The notes below the pieces were generated by a model. The model worked only from the letters and a program-made list of their open reading frames with translations, had not been told where the DNA came from and did no database searches. Both the position numbers and the translations under genes were made by a program. From Pseudomonadota bacterium (GTDB lineage: Bacteria; Pseudomonadota; Alphaproteobacteria; Parvibaculales; Parvibaculaceae), in NCBI GenBank assembly GCA_021780275.1, contig JAJXZC010000832.1:1-9760 (forward strand): 9,760 nt of DNA. The letters run 5' to 3'. Shown piece by piece: positions 1 to 7,424 of the stretch; the first letter of the stretch is position 1, and the number at the start of each line of letters is the position of its first letter.

Positions 1-512
1 TAGACGATGGCGCGGTCGGTGAAGATCGAGGCGAAGCAGCGGCGGCAAGCCTCGATCACGTTTTCGAGGCCGGATATGTTGAGGTAGCTCTCATGCTGTC
101 CGGCGAAGCTCGCGCTGGGGAGGTCTTCGGCGGTGGCGGAGCTGCGAACCGCGACGGCGGCGTTCTTGCCATATTCCTTTTGAAGTCTGGCATAGGAGGT
201 TTCAATCGCCTGCCGGACTTCCTTCGTGCCGGTTGCCGCATAGACGATGGCGCGGGCGGATTTGGCGGCACGCGAAAGCGCCTTCGTGTCGGTGACGTCC
301 AGCTTCGCGAAAAGGGCGCGGAGCTTCTCCCATGCGCCGGCCTTCGTCAGCGAGTCGCGATAGGCCTCCGCCGTGAGCGCGAATCCGTTGGGGACGCGGA
401 CGCCTTCGCCGGACAGGGTGTTGTACAGCTCGCCGAGGGACGAGGTCTTGCCGCCGACCAGCGGAACGTCGGCGACGCCAAGATCGCGAAACCAGCGGAC
501 ATATTCGGCCAT
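1..512 (-). CDS. ppsA: Phosphoenolpyruvate synthase, N-terminal part (cut by window edge)
   Basis: PEP synthase converts pyruvate, ATP and water to PEP, AMP and phosphate in the cytoplasm, feeding gluconeogenesis. About 170 residues are visible and the frame is open to the left edge, so roughly four fifths of a usual ~800-residue enzyme is missing. Seen: the N-terminal block MAEYVRWFRDLG, then VPLVGGKTSSLGE (residues 17-28, nucleotide-binding Lys22), VPNGFALTAEAY (40-51), and VAVRSSATAEDLP (120-132, Arg123) followed by SFAGQHESYLN (135-145). These are hallmark blocks of the PEP-synthase/PPDK ATP-grasp domain. I chose the ATG at 512, because AGGG lies about 9 bases upstream. The in-frame ATG at 521 adds only MKS and has AGGG almost touching it. 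An FNR/FixK-like box lies 75 bases upstream (581-594). PPDK is the alternative, but the MAEYVRWF start and the spacing favour PEP synthase. Confidence 0.9.
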   Translation of the reverse strand, partial: MAEYVRWFRDLGVADVPLVGGKTSSLGELYNTLSGEGVRVPNGFALTAEAYRDSLTKAGAWEKLRALFAKLDVTDTKALSRAAKSARAIVYAATGTKEVRQAIETSYARLQKEYGKNAAVAVRSSATAEDLPSASFAGQHESYLNISGLENVIEACRRCFASIFTDRAIV

Positions 513-552
513 GCTCTTCATCCCTGTGACTCGGCCGGAAGCGACCGTATTC

Positions 553-558
553 CTTATC
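553..558 (-). promoter_or_regulatory. Candidate -10 box of the ppsA promoter
   Basis: Read on the minus strand, 558 to 553 is GATAAG, which matches TATAAT at 4 of 6 positions. If its last base is -7, transcription starts near 546 and the FNR/FixK-like box at 581-594 is centred at -41.5, the classic class II activator position. No good -35 hexamer is visible, as expected for an activator-dependent promoter. This is a sequence-only inference. Confidence 0.45.
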
Positions 559-580
559 CGCAATAGGATGCGGGGGAACA

Positions 581-594
581 TTGATCGCAGTCAA
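581..594 (-). promoter_or_regulatory. FNR/FixK-type box upstream of ppsA
   Basis: The plus strand reads TTGATCGCAGTCAA, that is TTGAT-N4-GTCAA, one base off the FNR/FixK consensus TTGAT-N4-ATCAA. It lies in the 156-base gap between ppsA and ssuD, centred 75 bases upstream of the ppsA start. It is centred at -41.5 relative to a start site predicted from the GATAAG -10 box. CRP/FNR-family activators of alphaproteobacteria (FixK, FnrN, AadR, Dnr) bind such sites and switch genes on when oxygen is low. Which family member binds here cannot be told. Confidence 0.7.
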
Positions 595-600
595 ACCCTT

Positions 601-640
601 GGTATGAAAACGAAATCGGCCCCGCTTTTGGCGGGGCCGA
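601..640 (-). terminator. Rho-independent terminator behind ssuD
   Basis: A 10-bp perfect stem pairs TCGGCCCCGC (616-625) with GCGGGGCCGA (631-640) around a 5-base loop. On the minus strand the stem is followed by ATTTCGTTTTCAT, a T-rich tail. The hairpin starts 28 bases past the ssuD stop (TGA, 671 to 669), so it ends ssuD transcription before it reaches ppsA. The plus-strand side lacks a T tract, so it is one-directional. Confidence 0.85.
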
Positions 641-668
641 GTCGGCTGGATGATGGCTGTTCGCAGGC

Positions 669-1868
669 TCAGGACGGCCCGGAATGAGCGTGGCCACCAG
701 CGCGGAAATGCTCGCCCGCTTCGCCGGCCCGGCCGGGCTTCACCTTGACCTCCGGCTTCTTCACGCCCGCAATGTTGAGCAGCGGGAAGACATGCTCGGC
801 GAAGCGATAGGCTTCCTCGAGATGCGGGTAGCCCGAAAGCACGAAATATTCGATGCCGAGGGCCCGATATTCGCGGATGCGCGCGGCCACATTCTCCGGC
901 GAGCCGACAAGCGCGGTGCCCGCGCCGCCGCGCACAAGGCCGACGCCCGCCCAGAGATTGGGGCTGATGAGGAGATTGTCGCGCTTGCCGCCATGAAGCG
1001 CCTGTATGCGCTGCTGGGCGACGGATTCGCTCGCGGCAAGGCGCTTCTGGATTGCCGCGATCACATTGTCGTCGAGATCCTCGATGAGCTTTTCCGCGTC
1101 GCGCCAGGCCTCTTCCTCTGTCTCGCGGACGAGGACGTGAAGCCGGATGCCGATGCGGACCTTGCGGCCTTGCTCGGCGGCCGCCTTGCGCACCTGCGCG
1201 ATCTTCTCAGCGGCTTGCGCCGGGGGCTCGCCCCAGGTGAGCCATGTGTCGATGTGCTTGGCCGTGACGTCGATGGCGGCGTCCGACGAGCCACCGATGA
1301 AGAGGCGCGGACCGCCTTCCTGCACGGGAGGGAAGAGGAGCTGCGCGCCTTCGGCCTGAATATACTTGCCCTTGAAGTCGACCTTCTCGCCGGCCATCAG
1401 GCGTTGCCAGACGGTCAGATATTCGTCGGTGAGGGCGTAACGCTCGTCATGATTGAGGAATACGCCGTCGCCGGCGAGGTCGGTCGAGTCGCCGCCCGCG
1501 ACCACGTTGAGGATCAGGCGGCCTTCGCTGATGCGATCGAGGGTGGCGGCCTGACGCGCCACGGCGAGCGGGGAGGAGACGCCCGGGCGCAGCGCGACGA
1601 GGAATTTGAGCCGGCGCGTCAGCGTCGCAAAGGCCGAGGCCAGAACCCAGGAGTCCTCGCAATTGCGGCCGGTGGGGATCAGCACGCCCTCATAGCCGAG
1701 CCTGTCGGCGGCCTGAGCGATCTGCGCCAGATAACTGAACTCGGTCGAGCGGGCGCCTTCGGCGACGCCGAGCCTGCGCCCGTCTCCGTGGGAGGGAATG
1801 AACCAGAAGGGGTGGATGGCATCATCCGCCTCTTTGCGAGCGTCCGAAATGTCTGAAATATCCGCCAT
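669..1868 (-). CDS. ssuD: FMNH2-dependent alkanesulfonate monooxygenase
   Basis: SsuD cleaves the C-S bond of alkanesulfonates with FMNH2 and O2, giving an aldehyde and sulfite, which lets cells use organosulfonates when sulfate is short. The 399-residue protein matches E. coli SsuD (381 aa) along its length. Seen blocks: [14 protein letters not shown] with His27 (equivalent to active-site His11), [13 protein letters not shown] with Cys70 (Cys54), [31 protein letters not shown] (Arg226/His228 pair), [21 protein letters not shown] with the mobile-loop Arg, and [11 protein letters not shown] with Tyr (Tyr331). About 15 extra N-terminal residues precede the usual start, so the true start may lie further in. 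The best ribosome site, GGAGAG, is about 14 bases upstream of this ATG. No ssuABC transporter or SsuE reductase gene is next to it. The C-terminal tail is Gly/His rich and unconserved. The enzyme is cytosolic; no signal peptide is seen. Confidence 0.95.
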   Translation of the reverse strand: MADISDISDARKEADDAIHPFWFIPSHGDGRRLGVAEGARSTEFSYLAQIAQAADRLGYEGVLIPTGRNCEDSWVLASAFATLTRRLKFLVALRPGVSSPLAVARQAATLDRISEGRLILNVVAGGDSTDLAGDGVFLNHDERYALTDEYLTVWQRLMAGEKVDFKGKYIQAEGAQLLFPPVQEGGPRLFIGGSSDAAIDVTAKHIDTWLTWGEPPAQAAEKIAQVRKAAAEQGRKVRIGIRLHVLVRETEEEAWRDAEKLIEDLDDNVIAAIQKRLAASESVAQQRIQALHGGKRDNLLISPNLWAGVGLVRGGAGTALVGSPENVAARIREYRALGIEYFVLSGYPHLEEAYRFAEHVFPLLNIAGVKKPEVKVKPGRAGEAGEHFRAGGHAHSGPS

Positions 1869-1992
1869 GCCTGTTTTCCATACTCTCCATAGGTGTTCAC
1901 TGGCCCTTGAATAAGACTACTAAATCTATGTGATAAGTGTAAACCGGGCTGCGGTGTGGCCGTCCGCCGCATGGCGGGGTGCATGGCCGCCT

Positions 1993-2006
1993 TTGATCTG
2001 GAACAA
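1993..2006 (+). promoter_or_regulatory. Possible FNR/FixK-type box upstream of the pcm-esterase fusion gene
   Basis: TTGATCTGGAACAA matches TTGAT-N4-ATCAA at 9 of 10 positions, with a perfect left half-site. It is centred 57 bases before the ATG at 2057. A TAGCAT hexamer at 2028-2033 (4 of 6 to TATAAT) would put the box at about -40.5, close to class II. On its own this is weak. It gains weight because two better copies stand before other genes of the window. It could instead serve ssuD, but it is 125 bases from that start. Confidence 0.4.
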
Positions 2007-2044
2007 TTCGGGTTGGCGTTGGTCCGCTAGCATGACGGCATGTC

Positions 2045-2052
2045 GGGAGGTG
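2045..2052 (+). promoter_or_regulatory. Strong ribosome binding site of the pcm-esterase fusion gene
   Basis: GGGAGGTG lies 4 bases before the ATG at 2057, with its AGG core about 6 bases away. This supports that start over the in-frame ATG 12 codons further on (MVERQI). Confidence 0.75.
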
Positions 2053-2056
2053 CCGG

Positions 2057-4057
2057 ATGAAAGAGCCGAGCCTGAGTAATTTCCGGGAGACGATGGTCGA
2101 ACGTCAGATCGTCGGGCGGGGCGTGCGCGCGGCGGCCGTCATTGCCGCGATGAAGGAAGTTCCGCGCGAGGAATTCCTGCCACCGGAGATGCGCGAATTC
2201 GCCTATGACGACGCGCCGCTCCCTATCGAGGCGGAGCAGACGATCTCGCAACCCTACATCGTTGCGATGATGACGGAGGCCCTGCAACTCAACGGCGATG
2301 AAAAGGTGCTCGAAATTGGCACCGGCTCCGGCTATGCCGCGGCCGTTCTGTCGCGTGTCGCCGCCGAGGTCTATACGGTCGAGCGGATCGCGCAACTTGC
2401 GGAGAAAGCGGCGGCAACGCTGCGCGGCCTGCGCTATCTCAACGTGCATGTTCGTCATGGGGACGGAACGCTGGGCTGGGCCGAGAGGGGGCCTTACGAC
2501 GCCATCGTCGTGACGGCGGGCGCGCCGGAGGTGCCGGAAGCGCTCAAGGCGCAGCTGAAAATCGGCGGAAGGCTCGTCATTCCCGTCGGGCCGAGGCCTG
2601 ACCTGCAGGAACTTCTTCGCGTCACGCGGCTCACGGCGCATGACTACAAGACGGAGGAATTGCTTGACGTCCGTTTCGTGCCGCTGGTCGGTGTCGAGGG
2701 ATGGGCGGCGAAGGATGCGGCGGAGCCTGCTCCGGCACGCGTGCGTAGGGATCTGTCGCCCGATGCCGCGCTGGCGGAGCAGATCGCACAGGCCGCGCAG
2801 GGATTTTCCGATATCGAGAGCGTCGATCTTGAACCGCTGATGCAGCGCATCGGCGACGCGCGGATCGTGCTTCTCGGCGAGGCTTCGCATGGAACGTCGG
2901 AATTCTATCGGCTGCGCGAGAGGATCACGCGGGCGCTGATCGCCTGGAAGGGATTTTCATTCGTCTCCATCGAGGGCGATTGGCCGGATGCCGCGCGCAT
3001 CGACCATTATGTGCGCCACCTCGAATATGCGCCCTCTGAATGGACCGCCTTTGCGCGCTTTCCGACATGGATGTGGCGTAACCGGGAGGTGCGGACCTTT
3101 GTCGACTGGCTGCGCGAATATAATGGCGAGCAGGAGGCGGCGAGGCGTGTCGCCTTTTACGGGCTCGACCTCTACAGCCTCTATAATTCCATCCGCGCCG
3201 TGCTCGACTATCTCGACGACGTGGACCCGGAGACCGCGCGGATTGCGCGGCTGCGCTATGGCTGCCTCACGCCGTGGCAGTCGGACCCTGCGACCTATGG
3301 GCGGGCGGCGCTCTCAGGTTCATACCGGAGTTGCGAGGAGCATGTGGCGCGTATGCTCTCCGATCTCATGGAGAAGCGGCAGGTCTATGCGCGGCATGAT
3401 GGCGAGCGGTTTCTCGATGCGGTGCAGAATGCGAAGCTCGTCGCGGGCGCAGAACAATATTACCGCATCATGTATTACGGCTCGCGGGCATCGTGGAACC
3501 TGCGCGACACGCATATGTTCGAGACGTTGAAAACGCTGCTGGAACATCACGGACCGGCGAGCAAGGCGATCGTCTGGGCGCATAACTCACATATCGGCAA
3601 TGCGGCGGCGACCGAAATGGGCATGCGTGGCGAGATCAATATCGGCCAGCTTTGCCGCGACGCTTTTGGCGACAAGGTCTATTCCATCGGCTTCGGTACC
3701 GACCATGGGACCGTGGCGGCGTCATCCGATTGGGACGGCGAGATGGAGGTGAAGCATGTGCGCCCGGCTTTGGCGGGGAGCTATGAAAGGCTTTGCCATG
3801 AAAGCGCGTCGCCGCGTTTCTTCCTGCCGCTGCGCGGCGCGTCCGGGAGCCTGATCGAGGGGTTGATGAAACCGAGGCTCGAACGCGCCATCGGCGTCAT
3901 CTACCGTCCGCAGACGGAATTGCAGAGCCATTATTTCGAGGCGACGCTGCCGCGCCAATTTGACGAATATATATGGTTCGACGAGACCAAGGCGGTAACG
4001 CCGCTTGCGACCGGAGAGCTGACGGGTGCGGCGGAGACTTATCCCTTCGGGCTTTGA
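2057..4057 (+). CDS. Fusion: protein-L-isoaspartate O-methyltransferase + erythromycin-esterase-like domain
   Basis: A 666-residue cytoplasmic two-domain protein. Residues 1-216 are a complete Pcm (E. coli Pcm has 208 aa), which uses S-adenosylmethionine to methylate isoaspartyl residues and start repair of aged proteins. Seen: MVERQIVGRGV (13-23), TISQPYIVAMM (62-72) with Ser64, and SAM motif I VLEIGTGSGYA (84-94). Residues about 217-260 look like a linker. Residues about 265-650 are an EreA/EreB-type domain: LLGEASHGTSEFYRLRE with Glu275 and His278, SIEGDWPDA with Glu306, SRASWNLRDTHMFETL, and WAHNSHIGNA with His509 and His512. These match the catalytic Glu/His set of erythromycin esterases (E43, H46, E74, H285, H288). 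The natural substrate of such chromosomal domains is unknown, and I do not call it macrolide resistance. A possible FNR/FixK box precedes it. Its stop is 3 bases from the stop of the convergent DUF3775 gene, with no room for a terminator. Confidence 0.93.
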   Translation: MKEPSLSNFRETMVERQIVGRGVRAAAVIAAMKEVPREEFLPPEMREFAYDDAPLPIEAEQTISQPYIVAMMTEALQLNGDEKVLEIGTGSGYAAAVLSRVAAEVYTVERIAQLAEKAAATLRGLRYLNVHVRHGDGTLGWAERGPYDAIVVTAGAPEVPEALKAQLKIGGRLVIPVGPRPDLQELLRVTRLTAHDYKTEELLDVRFVPLVGVEGWAAKDAAEPAPARVRRDLSPDAALAEQIAQAAQGFSDIESVDLEPLMQRIGDARIVLLGEASHGTSEFYRLRERITRALIAWKGFSFVSIEGDWPDAARIDHYVRHLEYAPSEWTAFARFPTWMWRNREVRTFVDWLREYNGEQEAARRVAFYGLDLYSLYNSIRAVLDYLDDVDPETARIARLRYGCLTPWQSDPATYGRAALSGSYRSCEEHVARMLSDLMEKRQVYARHDGERFLDAVQNAKLVAGAEQYYRIMYYGSRASWNLRDTHMFETLKTLLEHHGPASKAIVWAHNSHIGNAAATEMGMRGEINIGQLCRDAFGDKVYSIGFGTDHGTVAASSDWDGEMEVKHVRPALAGSYERLCHESASPRFFLPLRGASGSLIEGLMKPRLERAIGVIYRPQTELQSHYFEATLPRQFDEYIWFDETKAVTPLATGELTGAAETYPFGL

Positions 4058-4060
4058 GAT

Positions 4061-4462
4061 TCAGGCGTGCTCATCGAAATCCGAGCAGCTTTCGCCGAAG
4101 GCGTCGAGGCCGGCTTCCAGATAATCGGCAAGGAGCGGCAGGCCGGTGAGATATTCCGCCGTGCGCGCATTGTGTTCGAGCGAGGCGGTTTCCACCGCTT
4201 CGTCCCAGTCCGCTGCGTCGAAGGTGCCGCGCCCGACCCAGGCGAGCGCGACGAGCTCGATCTGCTCGTCCTCATCGAGGGCGCGGATGAATTCCACGAG
4301 TTCCTGATAGGTGGGGTCGTCGGCGAAATCCTCGAGAATGTCGCGCATATCCTCATCGGAGGCGTTGGAGCCCGAGCGCGGGTTCGTAACCTCTTCCTTG
4401 ACGTCGAACATGCGCGCCCGGGAGATGACGTAGCAGACCTTGTCTGTATTGATATCGGGCAT
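4061..4462 (-). CDS. DUF3775 family protein, function unknown
   Basis: A 133-residue acidic soluble protein without membrane segment or signal peptide. It resembles the DUF3775 family, common in alphaproteobacteria. Seen: MPDINTDKVCYVISRARMFD at the N terminus, then EVTNPRSGSNASDEDM, ILEDFADDPTYQELVEFI, LDEDEQIELVALAWVGRG, and a C-terminal half with helical character ending FGESCSDFDEHA. I chose the ATG at 4462, which has AGGAA 7 bases upstream. An in-frame TTG at 4480 overlapping the ftsH stop would add six residues (MSRNRI) but has no better ribosome site. It is the last gene of the adh-ftsH operon, 14 bases after the ftsH stop, so it is probably made with FtsH. No catalytic motif is visible and I assign no function. 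Confidence 0.82.
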   Translation of the reverse strand: MPDINTDKVCYVISRARMFDVKEEVTNPRSGSNASDEDMRDILEDFADDPTYQELVEFIRALDEDEQIELVALAWVGRGTFDAADWDEAVETASLEHNARTAEYLTGLPLLADYLEAGLDAFGESCSDFDEHA

Positions 4463-4469
4463 GATCCTG

Positions 4470-4474
4470 TTCCT
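4470..4474 (-). promoter_or_regulatory. Ribosome binding site deciding the DUF3775 start
   Basis: On the minus strand 4474 to 4470 reads AGGAA, 7 bases before the ATG at 4462. It lies in the 14-base gap after the ftsH stop, which supports the ATG over the upstream TTG. Confidence 0.55.
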
Positions 4475-4476
4475 GC

Positions 4477-6300
4477 TCAAGCCGGCGTCTGCGGCTCGCT
4501 TGCGGCGGGCCTCAACGGCGGAAAATCATCTGGCGTTATAGTCTCTTTCGCAAGAAGCAGCTTTGCACCCGCGGCGAGATCGGCGTTACGGCTTTTCAGA
4601 ATGTCGGTCGCGCGCGCATAAGCCTCGTCAATGAGCTTGCGGACGGCGAGGTCGATTTCGCGCGAGGTCGCTTCGGAATAATCCTTGTCGCGGACGCTCA
4701 GCATATTGTCGCCGAGATAGGCGGAATGCTGTGCTTCGAGCACCGCCTGGCCGACCTCCGGAGCCATGCCGAAACGGGTAACGATCTGGCGGGCGACGTC
4801 GGTCACCTTGGCGAGATCGTCGGCGGCGCCGGTGGAAATCTCTCCGAAGGTCACCTGCTCCGCAGCGCGGCCCGCGAGAAGCACTGTCATGCGCGACTTC
4901 AATTCACCAAGCGTGATGAGGAAGCGGTCCTCCGTCGGACGCTGAAGCGTGTAGCCGAGCGCGCCGATGGAGCGGGGGATGATCGAAACCTTGTGGACGG
5001 GATCGGTGCCCGGAATGGTGGCGGCGACCAGCGCATGGCCCATTTCGTGATAGGCGACGCGTTCGCGCTCTGCGGGCTTGAGCAGGCGGCTTTTCACCTC
5101 GGAGCCTGCAACGATGCGCTCCACGGCGCCGGTGAAATCCTCCAACGTCACGCTATTGCCGCCGCGCCGCGTGGCGAGGATCGCCGCTTCGTTGACGAGA
5201 TTGGCGAGATCGGCGCCGGTGAAGCCGGGGGTGAGGCCCGCGATTGCATCCGGGTCGGCGTCGGGCGCGGCGGTGATCTTCCGCATATGGACCTTGAGGA
5301 TCGCCGCGCGGCCGCTGCGCTCCGGTCGGTCGACGACGATCTGGCGGTCGAAGCGGCCCGCGCGCATCAGCGCCGGGTCGAGGATTTCAGGCCGGTTTGT
5401 GGCGGCCAGCAGCACGATGCCCGCGCGCGGATCGAAACCGTCGAGTTCGGCGAGAAGCTGGTTCAGCGTCTGCTCCTTCTCGTCCTGTCCGCCGAGGCCG
5501 CCCATGGCGGAGCGGGCGCGGCCAAGCGCGTCGAGTTCGTCGATGAAGATGATGCAGGGAGCGGCCTTGCTTGCCTGTTCGAAGAGGTCGCGCACGCGCG
5601 CGGCGCCGACGCCGACGAAGAGTTCGACGAATTCCGAGCCCGAGATCGAGAAAAAGGGCACGCCTGCTTCGCCGGCGACCGCGCGGGCAAGCAGCGTCTT
5701 GCCCGTGCCGGGCGGACCGACGAGAAGGATGCCCTTCGGCACATGGGCGCCGAGGCGGCCATATTTTTCCTTGTTCTTCAGGAATGCGACGACTTCCTGA
5801 AGCTCCATCTTCGCTTCCTCGACGCCTGCGACGTCGGCGAAGGTGACGCCGGTCTGCGTCTCGACATAGACCTTGGCCTTGGACTTGCCGACATTCATCA
5901 GCCCGCCCACGCCCTGCCGGTCGGCAAAGCCGCGGAAGAGGTAGAACCAGACGCCGAGGAAGACGAGCGTGGGCAGAACCCACGACATCAACGTCGTCAG
6001 CCAGTTCTGGTCCGAGCCGCCGGTAAACTTCACGCCGGATTTGCTGAGTTGTTCGGCAAAGGCGGGCTCGACGCGGGTCGTGGCAAAGAGTGTCTTGCCG
6101 TCGCGCGGAGTGGTGAACTTGCCCTGAATCTGCGTCTCGGTGACGGTGACTTCGCTGATGGCCTTCTCGTCGAGCAGCTTCAGAAAATCGCTGTACTCGA
6201 TCTGCGCCACCTGCCGCGAGCCCAGCCAGAGCTGGAAGGCGGTGATGAGCAGAAAGGCGACGATGAAGTAGCCGACATTGAACTGGAATTTCTTGTCCAT
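4477..6300 (-). CDS. ftsH: FtsH-type membrane ATP-dependent zinc metalloprotease (accessory paralogue)
   Basis: FtsH is a hexameric inner-membrane AAA+ protease that pulls out and degrades damaged or short-lived membrane and soluble proteins. The 607-residue sequence is complete. In order: transmembrane segment 11-28, short periplasmic domain about 30-100, transmembrane segment 103-123, Walker A GPPGTGKT (195-202), pore loop FVGVG (228-232), Walker [10 protein letters not shown] (250-258), second region of homology with Arg313 and Arg316, zinc motif HEMGH (418-422), and Asp495 in STGAADD as the likely third zinc ligand. The N terminus [18 protein letters not shown] and the setting (behind an alcohol dehydrogenase gene, not beside tilS or folP) suggest a second, accessory FtsH; this is inferred. 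Its start is 24 bases after the adh stop, and its ribosome site is weak, which fits translation coupled to adh. DUF3775 follows in the operon. Confidence 0.95.
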   Translation of the reverse strand: MDKKFQFNVGYFIVAFLLITAFQLWLGSRQVAQIEYSDFLKLLDEKAISEVTVTETQIQGKFTTPRDGKTLFATTRVEPAFAEQLSKSGVKFTGGSDQNWLTTLMSWVLPTLVFLGVWFYLFRGFADRQGVGGLMNVGKSKAKVYVETQTGVTFADVAGVEEAKMELQEVVAFLKNKEKYGRLGAHVPKGILLVGPPGTGKTLLARAVAGEAGVPFFSISGSEFVELFVGVGAARVRDLFEQASKAAPCIIFIDELDALGRARSAMGGLGGQDEKEQTLNQLLAELDGFDPRAGIVLLAATNRPEILDPALMRAGRFDRQIVVDRPERSGRAAILKVHMRKITAAPDADPDAIAGLTPGFTGADLANLVNEAAILATRRGGNSVTLEDFTGAVERIVAGSEVKSRLLKPAERERVAYHEMGHALVAATIPGTDPVHKVSIIPRSIGALGYTLQRPTEDRFLITLGELKSRMTVLLAGRAAEQVTFGEISTGAADDLAKVTDVARQIVTRFGMAPEVGQAVLEAQHSAYLGDNMLSVRDKDYSEATSREIDLAVRKLIDEAYARATDILKSRNADLAAGAKLLLAKETITPDDFPPLRPAASEPQTPA

Positions 6301-6324
6301 GTGCGAACGCCGGCTTTCTTCGGT

Positions 6325-7362
6325 TTACGCTTCGATGATGACCTTCAGCGCATGCGTACTGGCCGCCTTGCCGAAGGTCTCATAGGCATCGAGGATATTC
6401 GCGAGCTTGAAGCGATGCGTGATGAGCTTCGTCGGATCGATCTTCTTCGATTGAACGGTCTTCAGCAACATGGGCGTCGTTACCGTGTCGACGAGGCGCG
6501 TCGTGATCGTGATGTTATGCGACCAGAGGCGTTCCAGATGGAGGTCGGCCTTGACGCCATGGACGCCGACATTGGCGATCGTGCCGCCGGGCGCCACGAT
6601 GTCCTCGCAGAGAAGAAAGGTCGCCGGAATGCCGACGGCCTCGATGGCGGTGTCGACACCGCGCCCCCCGGTCAGCGCCTTGACGGCGGCAGCCGCCTTG
6701 CCATCGGAACTGTTGATCGTCTGCGTCGCGCCGAAGGTCTTTGCGACAGCGAGGCGATTGTCGTCGAGGTCGATCATGATGATCTCGGCCGGAGAATAGA
6801 ACTGCGCGGTGAGGAGCGCGGCAAGACCGATAGGGCCGCTGCCGACGATGGCGACGGTCGAGCCGGGTTCGACCCTGCCATTGAGCACGCCGCATTCGAA
6901 GCCGGTGGGCAGAATGTCGCTCAACATGACGAGGGCTTCCTCGTCAGCGCCGGCGGGGATGTGATAGAGGCTCGTTTCCGCATGGGGGATGCGGACATAC
7001 TCAGCCTGCGTACCGTCGATGCTGTTGCCGAGAATCCAGCCGCCGCTCGTGCAATGGGAATACATGCCCTTCCGGCAATACTCGCATTTGCCGCAGGAGG
7101 AGATGCAGGAAATGAGCACATGGTCACCGGGCTTGAAGGCGGAGACGGCGGCGCCCACCTTTTCGACTACGCCGACGCCTTCATGGCCCAGAATGCGGCC
7201 GGGCGCGCAGGTCGGAACGTCGCCTTTGAGGATGTGAAGATCGGTGCCGCAGATGGTGGTGCGGGTGACGCGAACTACTGCGTCCGTCGGCGCCGCGATC
7301 TCGGGCATGGGGCGATCTTCCAAGGCCTTCTTGCCGGGACCTTGATAGACGAGCGCTTTCAC
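6325..7362 (-). CDS. Zinc-dependent, NAD-type alcohol dehydrogenase
   Basis: A medium-chain alcohol dehydrogenase (345 aa), cytosolic, interconverting alcohols and aldehydes or ketones with NAD(H). Seen: catalytic zinc ligands Cys38 (TTICGTDLHILKG), His60 and Glu61 (GHEGVG) and probably Asp150; four structural zinc cysteines 90, 93, 96 and 104 (CGKCEYCRKGMYSHC); Rossmann motif GSGPIGL (174-180); and Asp198 in MIDLDDNR, which favours NAD over NADP. It resembles the Cupriavidus necator fermentative alcohol dehydrogenase group (ICGTDVHILKG, IDGTQAEYV). I chose the GTG at 7362, which has AAGGAG 7 bases upstream and gives the usual MKALVYQ start. The ATG at 7425 would add 21 unconserved residues and would place the start codon inside the FNR/FixK box. 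First gene of the operon with ftsH (24-base gap) and DUF3775. The low-oxygen box upstream fits a role in disposing of reducing equivalents. Confidence 0.92.
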   Translation of the reverse strand: MKALVYQGPGKKALEDRPMPEIAAPTDAVVRVTRTTICGTDLHILKGDVPTCAPGRILGHEGVGVVEKVGAAVSAFKPGDHVLISCISSCGKCEYCRKGMYSHCTSGGWILGNSIDGTQAEYVRIPHAETSLYHIPAGADEEALVMLSDILPTGFECGVLNGRVEPGSTVAIVGSGPIGLAALLTAQFYSPAEIIMIDLDDNRLAVAKTFGATQTINSSDGKAAAAVKALTGGRGVDTAIEAVGIPATFLLCEDIVAPGGTIANVGVHGVKADLHLERLWSHNITITTRLVDTVTTPMLLKTVQSKKIDPTKLITHRFKLANILDAYETFGKAASTHALKVIIEA

Positions 7363-7369
7363 GGCGGTA

Positions 7370-7375
7370 CTCCTT
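7370..7375 (-). promoter_or_regulatory. Ribosome binding site deciding the GTG start of the alcohol dehydrogenase
   Basis: On the minus strand 7375 to 7370 reads AAGGAG, 7 bases before the GTG at 7362. It is the best Shine-Dalgarno match near any candidate start of this gene. Confidence 0.8.
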
Positions 7376-7393
7376 CGCAGAAAGACTGATCCA

Positions 7394-7399
7394 ACTATA
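7394..7399 (-). promoter_or_regulatory. Candidate -10 box of the adh-ftsH operon
   Basis: On the minus strand 7399 to 7394 reads TATAGT, 5 of 6 to TATAAT. It places transcription start near 7387 and leaves about 24 bases of leader. The FNR/FixK-like box is then centred at about -44.5, a few bases beyond the ideal -41.5. No proper -35 hexamer is visible. Confidence 0.5.
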
Positions 7400-7424
7400 G
7401 GCACGCCAACAGTGAATAGGCGCA

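Noticed and set aside
1..252. Repeat of tagacgatggcgcgg at 1-15 and 241-255
   Set aside because: Both copies encode RAIVY-type residues within the PEP synthase frame and the match stops at once on either side. It is a short coding coincidence.
684..1856. A 390-codon plus-strand open frame antisense to ssuD
   Set aside because: It mirrors ssuD almost end to end, has no recognisable motif and its start has no ribosome site. It is a codon-bias shadow.
1929..1944. CRP-like site TGTGATAAGTGTAAAC upstream of ssuD
   Set aside because: Only the TGTGA half matches; the second half (TAAAC for TCACA) does not. TTTACA on the minus strand could be a -35, but no convincing -10 follows at 16-18 bases.
2873..4057. 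Macrolide resistance gene (ere)
   Set aside because: Only the domain family is shared. It is fused to Pcm in a chromosomal metabolic setting with no mobile element, so a resistance call is not justified.
4726..7389. An 887-codon plus-strand open frame running antisense to both ftsH and the alcohol dehydrogenase gene
   Set aside because: It crosses two clear genes with all their catalytic motifs on the other strand. Its product is low-complexity (rich in Ala, Gly, Asp, Arg) with no family motif. Such frames arise from G/C-rich third positions.
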